NCBI GenBank assembly: GCA_937975765.1
Contig: CALJUR010000116.1
Span: 1-23,808, forward strand
DNA from: an uncultured Myxococcales bacterium
GTDB taxonomy: Bacteria; Myxococcota_A; UBA9042; DTJE01
DNA: 23,808 nucleotides
Direction: 5' to 3'
A program made the position numbers and the translations under genes. Position 1 is the first letter of the stretch; each line of letters begins with the position of its first letter. Below the pieces are notes generated by a model. The model did not search any database. It was given only the letters and a program-made list of their open reading frames with translations, and was not told where the DNA came from. Shown one piece after another: positions 14,677 through 23,808 of this stretch.

Positions 14677-15791
14677 CGGGCCAGGTAGGGCCGCGGGTCG
14701 ACCGCCACGGCCTCCCGGCGCAACTCGAAGTACAGCCGGGCGCCCTTGTCCCCGGGGGCCGGCTCCACCTGTCCCAGCAGGTCGCCCTCGTGCACGACCG
14801 CCCCTTCCCGCGCCTGCACCCCGGACAGGCCGCCATACACCGTGAACCAGCCCGACGCGTGGTCCAGCAGCACGGTGGCCCCCAGGCCCCGCATGTGGCC
14901 CGTCCAGGCGACCCGGCCGAACGCCACCGCGCGGACGTTGCGGGGCTGGGACGACGGGAACTCCAGGGTCAGGCCCGGGTGCGGGGTCCGGGTCTTGAAG
15001 ACGGCGTGCACGACGTCGCCGAAGGGCACCACGACCCGGGCGCCGGCCAGGGGGGACTTGACCCGGCCCCGCAAGCGCTGGAAGTCGATCGGCCCCGGGC
15101 GCGTGCCCTTGCGGGCCTGGATCGTCCGGACCAGTTCCCGCTGCGAGGCATCCAGTTCGGCCGCGTGCTTCGCCTGCAGCGCGCGGTCGCGGTCCAGGGC
15201 GTGCAGCAGGGCCCGGCGCAGCGCGACCTCCTCGTCCAGGCGCTCCCGTGCCTCGCGCGCCGACACCGCCAGTGCGTGGGCCGACGCCCGCTCGATGCCG
15301 GCCCGGAATCCCGCCGTCTCGGCCGCCGCCACCGCGTCCGCCATCGCCTTCGCATCGGCGGCCTGCCGGGCGGTCAGGCGCGACAGCAGCGCCGCCCGGC
15401 GCGACAGTTCCTCGTCGCCGCCCAGCAGCACCTGCACCGCGGCAGACCCGAACGGCTCGGCCGCCCGCAGCATGCGCATCGTGGAGTCCAGCCGCCCGCG
15501 TGCCAGCGCTTCCCGGGCCCGCGCCTCCTCCAGCGCCTGCCGGGCCTGGGACAGCCGCGCCTCGGCCGCGCAACGCTGGGCCTCGGCCGACCGCGCCCGG
15601 GTCTCGTACCGGCGGGCCTCGAAGACGGCCGTGTCCAGCGTGTCCAGCACGGACATCTCGGCCCGCAGCAGGTCCGGAAGCGAACGGGGAGGGGCATCGC
15701 GCGGGGCATCGGACGCCAGGGCGGAGACGGCCAGCAGGAGCAGCAGGGGCAGCGGCACGGCGGCGGCCCCGCGCGGCCGAAGTCGGCTCAC
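14673..15791 (-). CDS. EnvC-like murein hydrolase activator with degenerate LytM domain
   Basis: The 372-residue protein has a signal peptide (to about residue 28, ending ALA-S) and a long Ala/Arg/Glu-rich coiled coil (about 40-220). Its C-terminal LytM/M23-fold domain (about 245-372) includes FGRVAWTGHMRGLGATVLLD, VYGGLSGVQAREGAVV and LYFELRR near the end. The metal-binding residues of active M23 peptidases are missing: PHPGLTLEF replaces the HxxxD region and LYFEL replaces HxH. This matches E. coli EnvC, which activates septal amidases instead of cutting peptidoglycan itself. The GTG at 15791 overlaps the ftsX stop (GTGA) and has GGAGG upstream. Confidence 0.88.
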   Translation of the reverse strand: MSRLRPRGAAAVPLPLLLLLAVSALASDAPRDAPPRSLPDLLRAEMSVLDTLDTAVFEARRYETRARSAEAQRCAAEARLSQARQALEEARAREALARGRLDSTMRMLRAAEPFGSAAVQVLLGGDEELSRRAALLSRLTARQAADAKAMADAVAAAETAGFRAGIERASAHALAVSAREARERLDEEVALRRALLHALDRDRALQAKHAAELDASQRELVRTIQARKGTRPGPIDFQRLRGRVKSPLAGARVVVPFGDVVHAVFKTRTPHPGLTLEFPSSQPRNVRAVAFGRVAWTGHMRGLGATVLLDHASGWFTVYGGLSGVQAREGAVVHEGDLLGQVEPAPGDKGARLYFELRREAVAVDPRPYLAR

Positions 15792-16695
15792 GCCTCCCTC
15801 CTGGCGGTGGCGATGAAGGTGCCGGCGACGCCCACCACGGTGCCTCCCGCGACGGCCAGGGGCAGCACCAGGCCGGGCCAGGTCGGAAGCCGGACCGCGA
15901 CGTCGAACTCGGCCGCCAGCCAGGCGTTCACCGCCCCCGACACCAGCAGCGCCGCCAGCGCGCCCAGCACCATGCCCGACACGCCCTGGAAGATGCCCTG
16001 GACCAGGATGGGCGACCGGACGAAGGTGTCGGTGGCGCCCAGCAGGCGCAGGATGGAGATCTCGTCCCGGCGGCGTTCCATCGTGCGGGTCAGCGTGCCG
16101 ACCACGAAGAACAGCGTGCCGACCAGCAGCAGCACCGCCAGCATCGTGACGACCGTCCGCAGGAACCCCACGGCGGCGCCCAGCGCGCGCAGCCGGCCGG
16201 CCCCCACCGGGGGCTCGGCGACGACGTCCACGCCGGAAAGCGCGCGCAGGAAGGCCGCCAGTTCCGTGACCCCGCCGGTCCCTCCCGCACCGGCGCGGAA
16301 GGTCACGTCCAGCCCGTGCTGGCCGGGCACCGCCTCGGGGGGCATCGACGCGGCCAGGTCCTTCGGCAGCAGGTCGGTGTTGCGGGCCCGGTCCTGTTCG
16401 CGGGTGACGTACTGCACCGCCTCGACGTCCGGCCGGGCCCCGATGCGCGCCATCAGGTCCTTCACGCGGTCCGCAGGCACCTCGTCCTTCAGGTACACCA
16501 GCACCTTCGCGCTGCGGCCCGCCCGGTCCAGCACCTGCACGGCCAGGGAACCGAACGACGCGGACAGCACGACCAGGCAGCCCGCGACCGCCAGCGACAG
16601 GATGCAGGCAGCCGTCTGGCCGGGCGACACGACCAGGCCCTTCAGCCCCTGGCCCAGCAGGTGCAGAGACTGCCGCGCCGCGATGCGGAGGGCGA

Positions 16696-16699
<4 letters not shown>
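15788..16699 (-). CDS. ftsX: cell division protein FtsX
   Basis: FtsX is the membrane half of the FtsEX complex that transmits ATP hydrolysis to periplasmic hydrolase activators. The 303-residue protein has a cytoplasmic N-terminus, a first helix (about 25-50), a periplasmic domain (about 52-175) with the typical VYLKDEV segment, and three C-terminal helices. ERRRDEISILRLLGATDTFV, the conserved cytoplasmic stretch after the second helix, and a TARREA end complete the pattern. Its ATG overlaps the ftsE stop by 4 bases, and its stop overlaps the EnvC-like start. The adjacent EnvC-like protein is the expected partner of the periplasmic domain. Confidence 0.95.
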
Positions 16700-17421
<722 letters not shown>

Positions 17422-17437
17422 CGAGGGCAGCGCCTCC

Positions 17438-17450
17438 GTGAACGGTTCAC
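17438..17450. promoter_or_regulatory. 13-base palindrome in the ftsE leader
   Basis: GTGAAC-G-GTTCAC is a perfect 6-bp inverted repeat about one base apart. It lies 17 bases upstream of the ftsE ATG, downstream of the predicted ftsE promoter. It could be an operator half-site pair or a short hairpin next to the ribosome site. Confidence 0.35.
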
Positions 17451-17488
17451 CCGGGGCCGATCCGGCAGCCCGTCTCGCGGGCCGGCCT

Positions 17489-17497
17489 AGGATAGCA
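17489..17497 (-). promoter_or_regulatory. extended -10 promoter of the ftsE operon
   Basis: On the minus strand TGC-TATCCT is an extended -10 element (hexamer 17494-17489, 4 of 6). No good -35 lies 17 bases away, which is tolerated with an extended -10. Transcription would start near 17482, leaving a leader of about 60 bases. Confidence 0.4.
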
Positions 17498-17512
17498 GAT
17501 GACCCCGGAGTC

Positions 17513-17521
17513 TGGTATATT
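17513..17521 (+). promoter_or_regulatory. extended -10 promoter of the polytopic membrane protein gene
   Basis: TGG-TATATT (hexamer 17516-17521, 5 of 6) is an extended -10 without a clear -35. Transcription would begin near 17528, 22 bases before the GTG at 17550. This rules against an ATG at 17499 as the start. Confidence 0.5.
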
Positions 17522-17549
17522 CCCGCGGCCTTCCCGGGGGGTGGGGTCC

Positions 17550-19034
17550 GTGCAGCGATTCGTCCAGATGCTTCGTCGGGCGCGGGTGCCGCTGCTGCTG
17601 TTCGCGGGCAGCGCGCTGGTGCTGGGCCTGTTCTCGTGGAACAACATCCTGGAACCGTCGCGGCACTTCCACTTCCTGGACCTGGCCAACAGTTTCCTGC
17701 ACGGACGGCTGGACACCGACACGCCCAGGCGCTTCCGCGGCCAGAAGGAGCGCCCGGACGACCCGCAGGGCCTTCAGGCCGCCGTGGACCGCCACCTGAC
17801 CGAGGGAAACGGCAAGGCGGTCGGGTGGAACGACTGGGCGTCGCTGCGGGTCATCAAGCTGACCGACGGCACCTGGGTCAAGGGGGTCTTCCCCTGGTCC
17901 GACCAGCAGGGCGACCAGAAGAACAGGTTCCGCGAACTGGACGGGACGATGCGCATCATCGACCCCGAACTGGACATCGCCAGGGACTGCGGAACGCCGC
18001 CCCACCGCTGCGACGAGACGCTGTACTACGTGTCGTTCCCGCCGTTCCCCGCCGTCGCGATGATGCCGGCCTTCCTGATCTGGGGATACGATGTCAACGA
18101 CGTGCTGTTCACGGTGCTGAACGCGGCGCTGAACGCGGTGCTGATCCTGCTGTTGCTGGAGTACCTTCGCACGCGGGGCCTGTCGGCGCGGACTACCCGC
18201 GAGAACGTCCTGCTGGCGATCCTGTTCACGTTCGGCACCGTGAACCTGTTCTCGGCCATCCGCGGCGAGGTCTGGTTCAGCGCCCTGATCGTGGGCATCT
18301 CGCTGCACGTCGCCTACATCCTGCTGAGCGTCGAGGCGCGCTACCCGTTCTGGGCCGGCCTGATGCTGGGCCTGGGCATGGCGACGCGTACGCCGATCGC
18401 CTTCGCCGCGCCCTTCTTCGCGCTGGAGATGCTGCGGGACGGCGACCGGATGCGGTGGCCGGGGTGGGGGACGTTCCTGCGCAAGGGCCTCCTGTTCGCG
18501 GCCCCGGTGCTGGCGATCGGCTTCGCGCTGATGGCATACAACCACGCGCGGTTCGAGTCGTTCGGCGAGTTCGGGCACACCTTCCTGGCGAACGGCACCC
18601 GCGCCTCGATCCGCGACCACGGGCTGTTCTCGTGGTGGTTCCTGAAGGCGAACCTGGGCGCGGCCTTCACGAACCCGCCGGTGTTCGACGGCTTCCCGCC
18701 CTTCATCCACGTCACGCGCCACGGCCTGGGCATGGTGTGGACCACGCCGGTGCTGATCTTCCTGCTGTACCCGAAGACCTGGAGCACGTTCGCCCGCAAC
18801 CTGCTGGTCACCTGCTGCATCGTGGCGATCCCGGACCTGTTCTACCAGAACACCGGCTGGGCCCAGTTCGGGTACCGGTTCGGGCTGGACTTCATGCCGT
18901 ACCTGCTGGTGCTGCTGGCGGTGTGCGGGCGGAAGTTCGGCCGCGCGTTCACCGTGGCCTTCGTGCTGTCGATCCTGATGAACGCGCTGGGCGCCGTCAC
19001 CTTCGACCGCATGGGCATGTTCTACTACGACTAG
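17550..19034 (+). CDS. polytopic membrane protein, GT-C glycosyltransferase-like
   Basis: The 494-residue protein has a basic N-terminus, a first membrane helix (about 12-30) and then a loop with HFHFLDLANSFLHGRLD (39-55). A roughly 100-residue extracytoplasmic stretch and about nine to ten further helices follow. An early loop with acidic residues followed by many helices is the general pattern of GT-C enzymes that use polyprenyl-phosphate sugars, so transfer of a sugar at the outer face of the inner membrane is plausible. I cannot name a family or substrate. GTG at 17550 is chosen because the predicted transcript begins after the upstream ATG. It is divergent from ftsE and appears to be transcribed alone. 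Confidence 0.7.
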   Translation: MQRFVQMLRRARVPLLLFAGSALVLGLFSWNNILEPSRHFHFLDLANSFLHGRLDTDTPRRFRGQKERPDDPQGLQAAVDRHLTEGNGKAVGWNDWASLRVIKLTDGTWVKGVFPWSDQQGDQKNRFRELDGTMRIIDPELDIARDCGTPPHRCDETLYYVSFPPFPAVAMMPAFLIWGYDVNDVLFTVLNAALNAVLILLLLEYLRTRGLSARTTRENVLLAILFTFGTVNLFSAIRGEVWFSALIVGISLHVAYILLSVEARYPFWAGLMLGLGMATRTPIAFAAPFFALEMLRDGDRMRWPGWGTFLRKGLLFAAPVLAIGFALMAYNHARFESFGEFGHTFLANGTRASIRDHGLFSWWFLKANLGAAFTNPPVFDGFPPFIHVTRHGLGMVWTTPVLIFLLYPKTWSTFARNLLVTCCIVAIPDLFYQNTGWAQFGYRFGLDFMPYLLVLLAVCGRKFGRAFTVAFVLSILMNALGAVTFDRMGMFYYD

Positions 19035-19066
19035 CCGCCAGGACGACGCTTCGCGCGGCCTGGCGG
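19035..19066. terminator. hairpin between convergent genes
   Basis: CCGCCAGG (19035-19042) / CCTGGCGG (19059-19066) forms an 8-bp stem with a 16-base loop, beginning right after the stop codon at 19034. It lies in the 102-base convergent gap with the cardiolipin synthase gene and could act on both strands. No T-tract follows. Confidence 0.4.
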
Positions 19067-19136
19067 GGCTCGCGTGCTGCGGACGGTCGGGTGCCCGCAG
19101 CAGACGTTCGCCATGCGGGACGCCGGCGACATCTCG

Positions 19137-20558
19137 TCACAGATAGGGCGAAAAGAGCTTGACGAACGCGTTGCGCAGGCGCACCACGACGGGCTCGTCC
19201 TTCAGGCTGCGCAGCGTGACCCGATCCGACTGGCCGCGGTAGTGGTTCACGTACTCCTGCACCCGCCTGGCCAGCGCGGGGGAGTACGCCTCGACGTTGA
19301 ACTCGAAGTTCAGCCGGAACGAGCGGGCGTCCAGGTTCGAGGACCCGAACATCACCCACTGCCCGTCCACCAGCACCAGCTTGGCGTGCACGAACTCGGG
19401 CAGGATCTCGTACACCTCGACCCCGGCCTGGACCAGTTCCCACAGGTAGGCACGGGCGGCCCACGACATGAAGCGGTGGTCGGCACGGCGCGGCAGCAGC
19501 AGGCGCACCCGGACCCCCGAACGGCTGGCGGTTCGCAGCGCCTCCAGGATGGCCTTGTCCGGGATGAAGTAGGGCGTCATCAGGTCCACGCGGGCCCGGG
19601 CCGTCCGCAGCGCGCCCAGCAGCAGGGAATGCAGCCGTCCCAGCGTCCGGTCGGGGCCGGAGGAGATGCCGCGGGCCACCACGTCCCCGGCGGGCTTCAG
19701 GCCCGGGAACCAGTTCGGCCCCTTCAGCACCTCGCCGGTGACCAGTTCCCAGTCCTCGGCGAACGTGGCCGACAGATGGGCGACGACCGGGCCCTCCAGC
19801 CGGAAGTGGCAATCGCTGGATCGCGGGTGCCGGTCCCCTTCCGGCGTGCAGTGCCGCGCGCTGACGTTCAGGCCCCCGGTGAAGCCGACCCGGCCGTCCG
19901 CGACCAGGATCTTCCGGTGGTTGCGCAGGTTCAGGCCGGGATGCTTCAGGAAGCGGCCCTGCGGCCAGAACGACACGACGCGGCCGCCGGTGGCCATCAT
20001 GCTGCGGCGGAGGCGGGGGCCCATGCCGGAGGCGCCGATGCCGTCCACCAGCACGCGGACCTGCACGCCTCGCCGGGCGGCGTCGCGCAGGGCCGTCTCG
20101 AAGCGCGCCGCCACGTCGTCGTCGTCGAAGATGTAGGAGGCGATGCCCAGGCTGTGGCGCGCTTCCTGGATGGCGGCCAGCATCGCGGGGTAGGTCTGGT
20201 CGCCGTTGACCAGCAGCTCCACCTTGTTGCCGTTCACCAGCGGGTACCGGGCCACGGCGTCCCCGACGCGTCGCAGCGGCTCCAGTTCGGCCGGGACCTG
20301 GATCGGGCCGGCATCCTTCAGGGAGCCCTGCCGGAGGCGGCGGCGGGCCTTCCGGGCGATCCGGTTGATCCCGAACGCCCAGTAGAACAGCGGGCCGATC
20401 ACCGGCACGCCGATGATCACGATCCACAGCGCCGCGGCGTAGGGCTCGCGCTTGTTCAGCAGGACGTGGACGAAGGCGGTGGGGGCCAGCAGGACGTGGA
20501 AGGCCAGCAGGAACAGTTTCGCCGTCTCGAAGAGGCCCATCGTCGCCCGCGCCAGCAT
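19137..20558 (-). CDS. cls: cardiolipin synthase (phospholipase D family)
   Basis: The enzyme makes cardiolipin in the inner membrane by transferring a phosphatidyl group between phospholipids. The 473-residue protein has two N-terminal membrane helices (about 10-35 and 41-62). Two phospholipase D HKD motifs follow: H214-x-K216-x4-D221 in NHRKILVADGRVGFTGGLN, and H391-x-K393-x4-D398 in VHAKLVLVDGQWVMFGSSNL. The spacing and NLDARSFRLNFE after the second motif are typical of ClsA-type proteins. The start is uncertain: ATG at 20558 or at 20540 (MGLFETAK), neither with a strong ribosome site. Between it and the next gene lie 134 bases of GC-rich DNA without a convincing promoter; only a weak TACACT (20662-20667) is seen on the plus strand. 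Confidence 0.92.
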   Translation of the reverse strand: MLARATMGLFETAKLFLLAFHVLLAPTAFVHVLLNKREPYAAALWIVIIGVPVIGPLFYWAFGINRIARKARRRLRQGSLKDAGPIQVPAELEPLRRVGDAVARYPLVNGNKVELLVNGDQTYPAMLAAIQEARHSLGIASYIFDDDDVAARFETALRDAARRGVQVRVLVDGIGASGMGPRLRRSMMATGGRVVSFWPQGRFLKHPGLNLRNHRKILVADGRVGFTGGLNVSARHCTPEGDRHPRSSDCHFRLEGPVVAHLSATFAEDWELVTGEVLKGPNWFPGLKPAGDVVARGISSGPDRTLGRLHSLLLGALRTARARVDLMTPYFIPDKAILEALRTASRSGVRVRLLLPRRADHRFMSWAARAYLWELVQAGVEVYEILPEFVHAKLVLVDGQWVMFGSSNLDARSFRLNFEFNVEAYSPALARRVQEYVNHYRGQSDRVTLRSLKDEPVVVRLRNAFVKLFSPYL

Positions 20559-20692
20559 GCCCGGACCCCGACGGTAGCACGGACGGTGCCCCCCGGACAG
20601 CCCCGGGGACGCGGGCCCGAGACCGGGGGAAGCGCCCTGCTCCCGTCCGGACCGTTCGCGGTACACTTGCCCGGGTGCCCCGGGGAGGAGCC

Positions 20693-23365
20693 GTGTCCCG
20701 CGTCCTCGTCGTTTCGATCGTCGTTCTCGCGACGCTGGCGTCGCCCGTCCTGCCCGCGCAGGAGTTCCAGCCGCCGACCTCGTCGTACCGGCCCGCCGGC
20801 GAGGCGTTCCCGTTCGGCGCGGCGCTTCAGGGGGTACGGATCGCGATCAGCCCCGGCCACGGCTGGCTGATCGAGGACGGCTCGTTCCAGCGGTCCCGCT
20901 GGAAGTGGACGCTGTGCGGGTCGTGCGAGGGACTGGTCGAGGATCTCCTGACCTCCGAGATCTGCCAGGACCACCTGGTGCCGCTGCTGAGGCAGGCGGG
21001 CGCGCAGGTGTTCGTGCCCCGGGAACTGGACCGGCAGGAGTCCGAGGTCGTGGTGGACGATGGCGACCCCGGCTACGCGGAGGTCGGTCCCTGGCAGGCG
21101 GGCACCTTGGCCGGGCTGGGGTACGCCGGGGACTACCGGGCGCTGCCGGCGTCCGGGGGGGGCGAAGCCTTCTGGACGCTGCAGGTGCCGTCCGAGGGCG
21201 ACTACTGGGTCCAGGTCCGGCACGCTGCCGGGACGAACCGCTGCCCCGACACGCGCTTCCGTGTGGAGCACGCCGGGGGCGCCACGGACTTCGTGGTAGA
21301 CCAGCGGGACGACGGGTCGGCGTGGATCTACCTGGGACGCTTCCGGTTCGGGAAGGGCCCCGCGACGGTGGCCGTGCAGCCGCCCCCGTCCGGCAACTGC
21401 TACGCCATCGCAGACGCCGTCCGGATCGGGGGAGGGGTCGATCGGGACACCGGGCTGCCCCGCTGGCAGATGGCGGCGCTGCACTGGCTGTCATTCGACG
21501 GGATGCCCGGGACCTCGGCCTACAACGACGTGACGGTGCGACCCGCGTGGGCCAACGCGATCGGGGCCGGGGTGTACGTGTCGCTGCACGCCAACGCCGG
21601 GGGGGATCAGACCTCCTCCGGGACCTCCACCTACCGGCACAACTGCGGCACCGGCGTCCGCTGGGACACGCTGGACCCGGCCCTGTGCGACCAGCCCGCG
21701 GGCAGCGCCGATCTCCAGGCGGCCATCCAGGCGCGGATCGTGCGGGACGTGCGGGCGGAGTGGGAGCCCGGCTGGCACGACGGCGGGAACCTGGTCGCGA
21801 ACTTCGGCGAACTGCGGTCGCTGGACGGCATCCCGGGGGCGCTGATCGAGTCGGCGTTCTTCGACGGGGTGCTGCCCGGGGCGGGGAACCAGTACTCCGA
21901 CAACCGCAGCCTGCACGACCCCCGCTTCCGCCGCGTGCTGTCCCGGGCGGTGGTGCGGGCGCTGCAGGAGGTCCTGGCGCCGGGGCGGCCCTTCCCGCCC
22001 GAGCCGCCGACGCACCTGGTGCTGCGCGGGACCGGCGCGGGGACGCTGCGGGCGTCGTGGCGCACGGCGGAGGGGGCTCAGGCCTACCGGGTGTACGTTG
22101 CCCGGGACGGGCGCGGGTTCGATTCGGGGACGGTCGCGCAGGGGACCTCCCTGGACGTGACGGGCGGGGTGCCGGGGCAGGTCGTGGTCGTGCGCGTGAC
22201 CTCGCTGAACGGCGGGGGCGAATCCCCGGCTTCGGAGGCGGCGGGGGCGCGGCTGCGGCCCGACGGGGGACCGGCGGACGTGCTGGTCGTCAACGGCTTC
22301 GACCGGCTGGACGCGTGGGTGCGGGAGGATCGCAATCACCACGACTACGCGGTCGAACACGGTCTGGCGATCGCCGCGGCGGACGAGGGAGCCTGGGGCT
22401 TCGACGGGGCGGCCAACGAGGCCGTCCTGGACGGGGACGTGGCGCTTGCGGGCTACCGGGTGGCCGACTGGATCCTGGGACGCGAATCGACCGAGGCCGA
22501 GACCTTCTCGGACGCCGAGCAGGCCATGGTGGCCTCGTTCCTGGACGGCGGGGGATGCCTGCTGGCCACCGGGACGGAGGTCGCCTGGGACCTGGGCGCC
22601 ACGGGGAGCCCGTCGGACGCGGCGTTCCTGGCCGACCGCCTGGGCGCGGTCTTCGCGGAGGACGACGCCGGGACGCGGCAGGTCGGCGCGGCGGCGTCGG
22701 GGCCCCTGGCGGGCGTCGGGCCGCTGGCCTTCGACGACGGGACCGGCACGACCTACGATGCGGCCTATCCCGACGTGCTGGAGGCCGCACCCGGGGCGTC
22801 GGCGGTGCTGTGGTACGCGGGGGGCGCCCTGGCCGGCGTCGCCCGCGAGGCGGTGCCGGGGCGATCCATGCTGCTGGGCTTCCCCCTGGAGACGGTGCAG
22901 GACGCCGTCGGAAGGACCCGGCTGATGCAGGCGATGCTGGCGTTCTGCGGCCGGCCGACGCCGGCCGGGGCCGGGGACGACGCGGGCGGGCCGGATGCGG
23001 CGGGCGACGAAGGGGGCCTGGGCGATGCGCCCCTCGGCATCGAGGACGTGGCCGTCCTGGCGGACCTGGCGATCCCGGACGGGGGCCTGCGCGATTTCGC
23101 CGACGCGGAGGAGGAGGACCGGCCGGCCTCGCCGGACGCCGGGCCGGAGGAGTCGGCGACGGCAGACCCGTCCCCCGGCATGGATGCCGCGGACGCCCCG
23201 GGAAGGCACGGGGGAGGGTGCGCGGCGGGGGCCCCTGCGGCCGCGCCGGCAACGGGACTGCTGCTGGCGGTGCTGCTGGCGGGGTTCCTGGCGTCGGGAA
23301 GGGCGGGGCGCCGCTCGAGTCGGCGTCGCGCGGGGCCGGGCGGGGTCAGCGCCCCCCCAGCGTGA
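20693..23365 (+). CDS. secreted amidase-fold/golvesin protein with FN3 domain and MYXO-CTERM-like tail
   Basis: The 890-residue protein has a signal peptide (cleavage after LPA, about 22-23). An Amidase_3-like fold carries zinc positions ISPGHG (H56), E90, SLHANA (H299) and IES (E386). A golvesin-type beta domain (about 120-248, from VVDDGDPGY to YAIADAVR) is inserted in that fold. Next come an FN3 domain (about 440-520), a region beginning DVLVVNGFDRLDAWV shared with proteins annotated as xanthan lyases, and an acidic Asp/Ala/Gly linker. The C-terminus is GGGC (Cys843), a hydrophobic helix and an Arg cluster, like MYXO-CTERM sorting tails. It probably acts on cell-wall or exopolysaccharide material at the surface; the substrate is unknown. 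GTG at 20693 is chosen because GGAGG lies 4 bases upstream. Confidence 0.85.
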   Translation: MSRVLVVSIVVLATLASPVLPAQEFQPPTSSYRPAGEAFPFGAALQGVRIAISPGHGWLIEDGSFQRSRWKWTLCGSCEGLVEDLLTSEICQDHLVPLLRQAGAQVFVPRELDRQESEVVVDDGDPGYAEVGPWQAGTLAGLGYAGDYRALPASGGGEAFWTLQVPSEGDYWVQVRHAAGTNRCPDTRFRVEHAGGATDFVVDQRDDGSAWIYLGRFRFGKGPATVAVQPPPSGNCYAIADAVRIGGGVDRDTGLPRWQMAALHWLSFDGMPGTSAYNDVTVRPAWANAIGAGVYVSLHANAGGDQTSSGTSTYRHNCGTGVRWDTLDPALCDQPAGSADLQAAIQARIVRDVRAEWEPGWHDGGNLVANFGELRSLDGIPGALIESAFFDGVLPGAGNQYSDNRSLHDPRFRRVLSRAVVRALQEVLAPGRPFPPEPPTHLVLRGTGAGTLRASWRTAEGAQAYRVYVARDGRGFDSGTVAQGTSLDVTGGVPGQVVVVRVTSLNGGGESPASEAAGARLRPDGGPADVLVVNGFDRLDAWVREDRNHHDYAVEHGLAIAAADEGAWGFDGAANEAVLDGDVALAGYRVADWILGRESTEAETFSDAEQAMVASFLDGGGCLLATGTEVAWDLGATGSPSDAAFLADRLGAVFAEDDAGTRQVGAAASGPLAGVGPLAFDDGTGTTYDAAYPDVLEAAPGASAVLWYAGGALAGVAREAVPGRSMLLGFPLETVQDAVGRTRLMQAMLAFCGRPTPAGAGDDAGGPDAAGDEGGLGDAPLGIEDVAVLADLAIPDGGLRDFADAEEEDRPASPDAGPEESATADPSPGMDAADAPGRHGGGCAAGAPAAAPATGLLLAVLLAGFLASGRAGRRSSRRRAGPGGVSAPPA

Positions 23366-23798
23366 GGCACAGGTCGTCGGCGTTCGGCTCCTCGTCGCGG
23401 CACGGCCCGTCGACGCCGTCGGGGCCCGAGGACTGCAGCGAGTAGACCTTCTGGTCCAGCCGGAAACGCACCCGGTAGGGGTTGTCCCACGGGTCCAGCA
23501 GCGGGGTCCCGGCCTGGGGCGTGCCGCTGGCGCCCAGCACCAGGTAGTCCGTCCCCTCGGTCGGGCGCAGGGCGCCGCTCTCGAAGCCCACGAACCTCCC
23601 TCCCTGCACCAGTCGCGTCCGCAGGTCCGTCATCGCGGTCTCGGCCGTCGTGATGCGGAACTGCTGCAGCGCCCACGGTACCAGCGCCAGGACGCCCGCG
23701 GCCAGGACCGCGTACAGCACGATCCTTCCCGCCGGGCGGGGAGGCCGATCCACCTTCGTCTTCGCGGGCACCGGCCGGTTGGAGGGCCGGGGCGCCAT
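23346..23798 (-). CDS. GspG-like single-span membrane protein
   Basis: The 150-residue protein has a basic, Pro-rich cytoplasmic N-terminus (1-25), one membrane helix (about 26-45) and a soluble domain. The C-terminal DPWDNPYRVRF, VYSLQSSGPDG and acidic Cys-containing end (CRDEEPNADDLC) resemble the C-terminal half of type II secretion major pseudopilins. The prepilin peptidase site (Gly before Phe-Thr-Leu-x-Glu) is missing, so it is probably a membrane-anchored relative, not a pilus subunit. The ATG at 23798 is 10 bases from the window edge, so an upstream start cannot be excluded. Its 3' end overlaps the convergent amidase gene by 20 bases. Confidence 0.75.
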   Translation of the reverse strand: MAPRPSNRPVPAKTKVDRPPRPAGRIVLYAVLAAGVLALVPWALQQFRITTAETAMTDLRTRLVQGGRFVGFESGALRPTEGTDYLVLGASGTPQAGTPLLDPWDNPYRVRFRLDQKVYSLQSSGPDGVDGPCRDEEPNADDLCLTLGGR

Positions 23799-23808
23799 CG
23801 TGCCGCCC

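Overview
This is a GC-rich, densely coded stretch of bacterial chromosome. The lineage looks like a Gram-negative, myxobacteria-like or deltaproteobacterial one. Reasons: outer-membrane and lipoprotein genes, lipoproteins with long Asp/Ala/Gly-rich linkers, a secreted hydrolase ending in a MYXO-CTERM-like tail (GGGC, membrane helix, Arg cluster), an ftsE-ftsX-envC-deacetylase operon, and a ProS-type-3 prolyl-tRNA synthetase. The assignment is inferred; no rRNA is present to confirm it. I see no tRNA, rRNA, CRISPR array, insertion sequence or prophage.

Layout. 51-1199 (-) is a predicted outer-membrane beta-barrel with its own promoter. 1449-3705 (-) is a folate/envelope operon: folK, a small lipoprotein and an LPG-synthase/flippase-type membrane protein. 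folK is divergent from ahcY (3786-5054), and their predicted promoters interlock. A 265-base gap with two strong tandem hairpins leads to proS (5320-6831). An AAA/DUF4143 ATPase follows, whose start codon lies inside a nearly perfect 14-bp inverted repeat. Then comes a beta-lactamase-fold serine hydrolase lipoprotein with a large unassigned C-terminal half.

10194-13822 is the conserved ribosome/membrane-insertion cluster rpmH-rnpA-yidD-yidC-jag, preceded by a consensus promoter that overlaps the stop codon of the hydrolase. dnaA and mnmE, frequent neighbours elsewhere, are absent. jag meets, stop codon to stop codon, the four-gene operon ftsE-ftsX-envC-divergent polysaccharide deacetylase (17421 down to 13819), in which every junction is a 4-base overlap. 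This set couples divisome ATP hydrolysis (FtsEX) to activation of septal peptidoglycan amidases (EnvC-like), with an accessory envelope carbohydrate enzyme.

The right part holds a polytopic membrane protein resembling GT-C glycosyltransferases (17550-19034), a cardiolipin synthase (-), a secreted golvesin/amidase-type hydrolase (+) and, at the edge, a GspG-like single-span protein (-). Most of the window is housekeeping and envelope biology. I do not see a convincing new multi-gene system. The most interesting items are regulatory-looking DNA structures (6853-6909, 5191-5247, 3687-3770) and some unusual protein variants.
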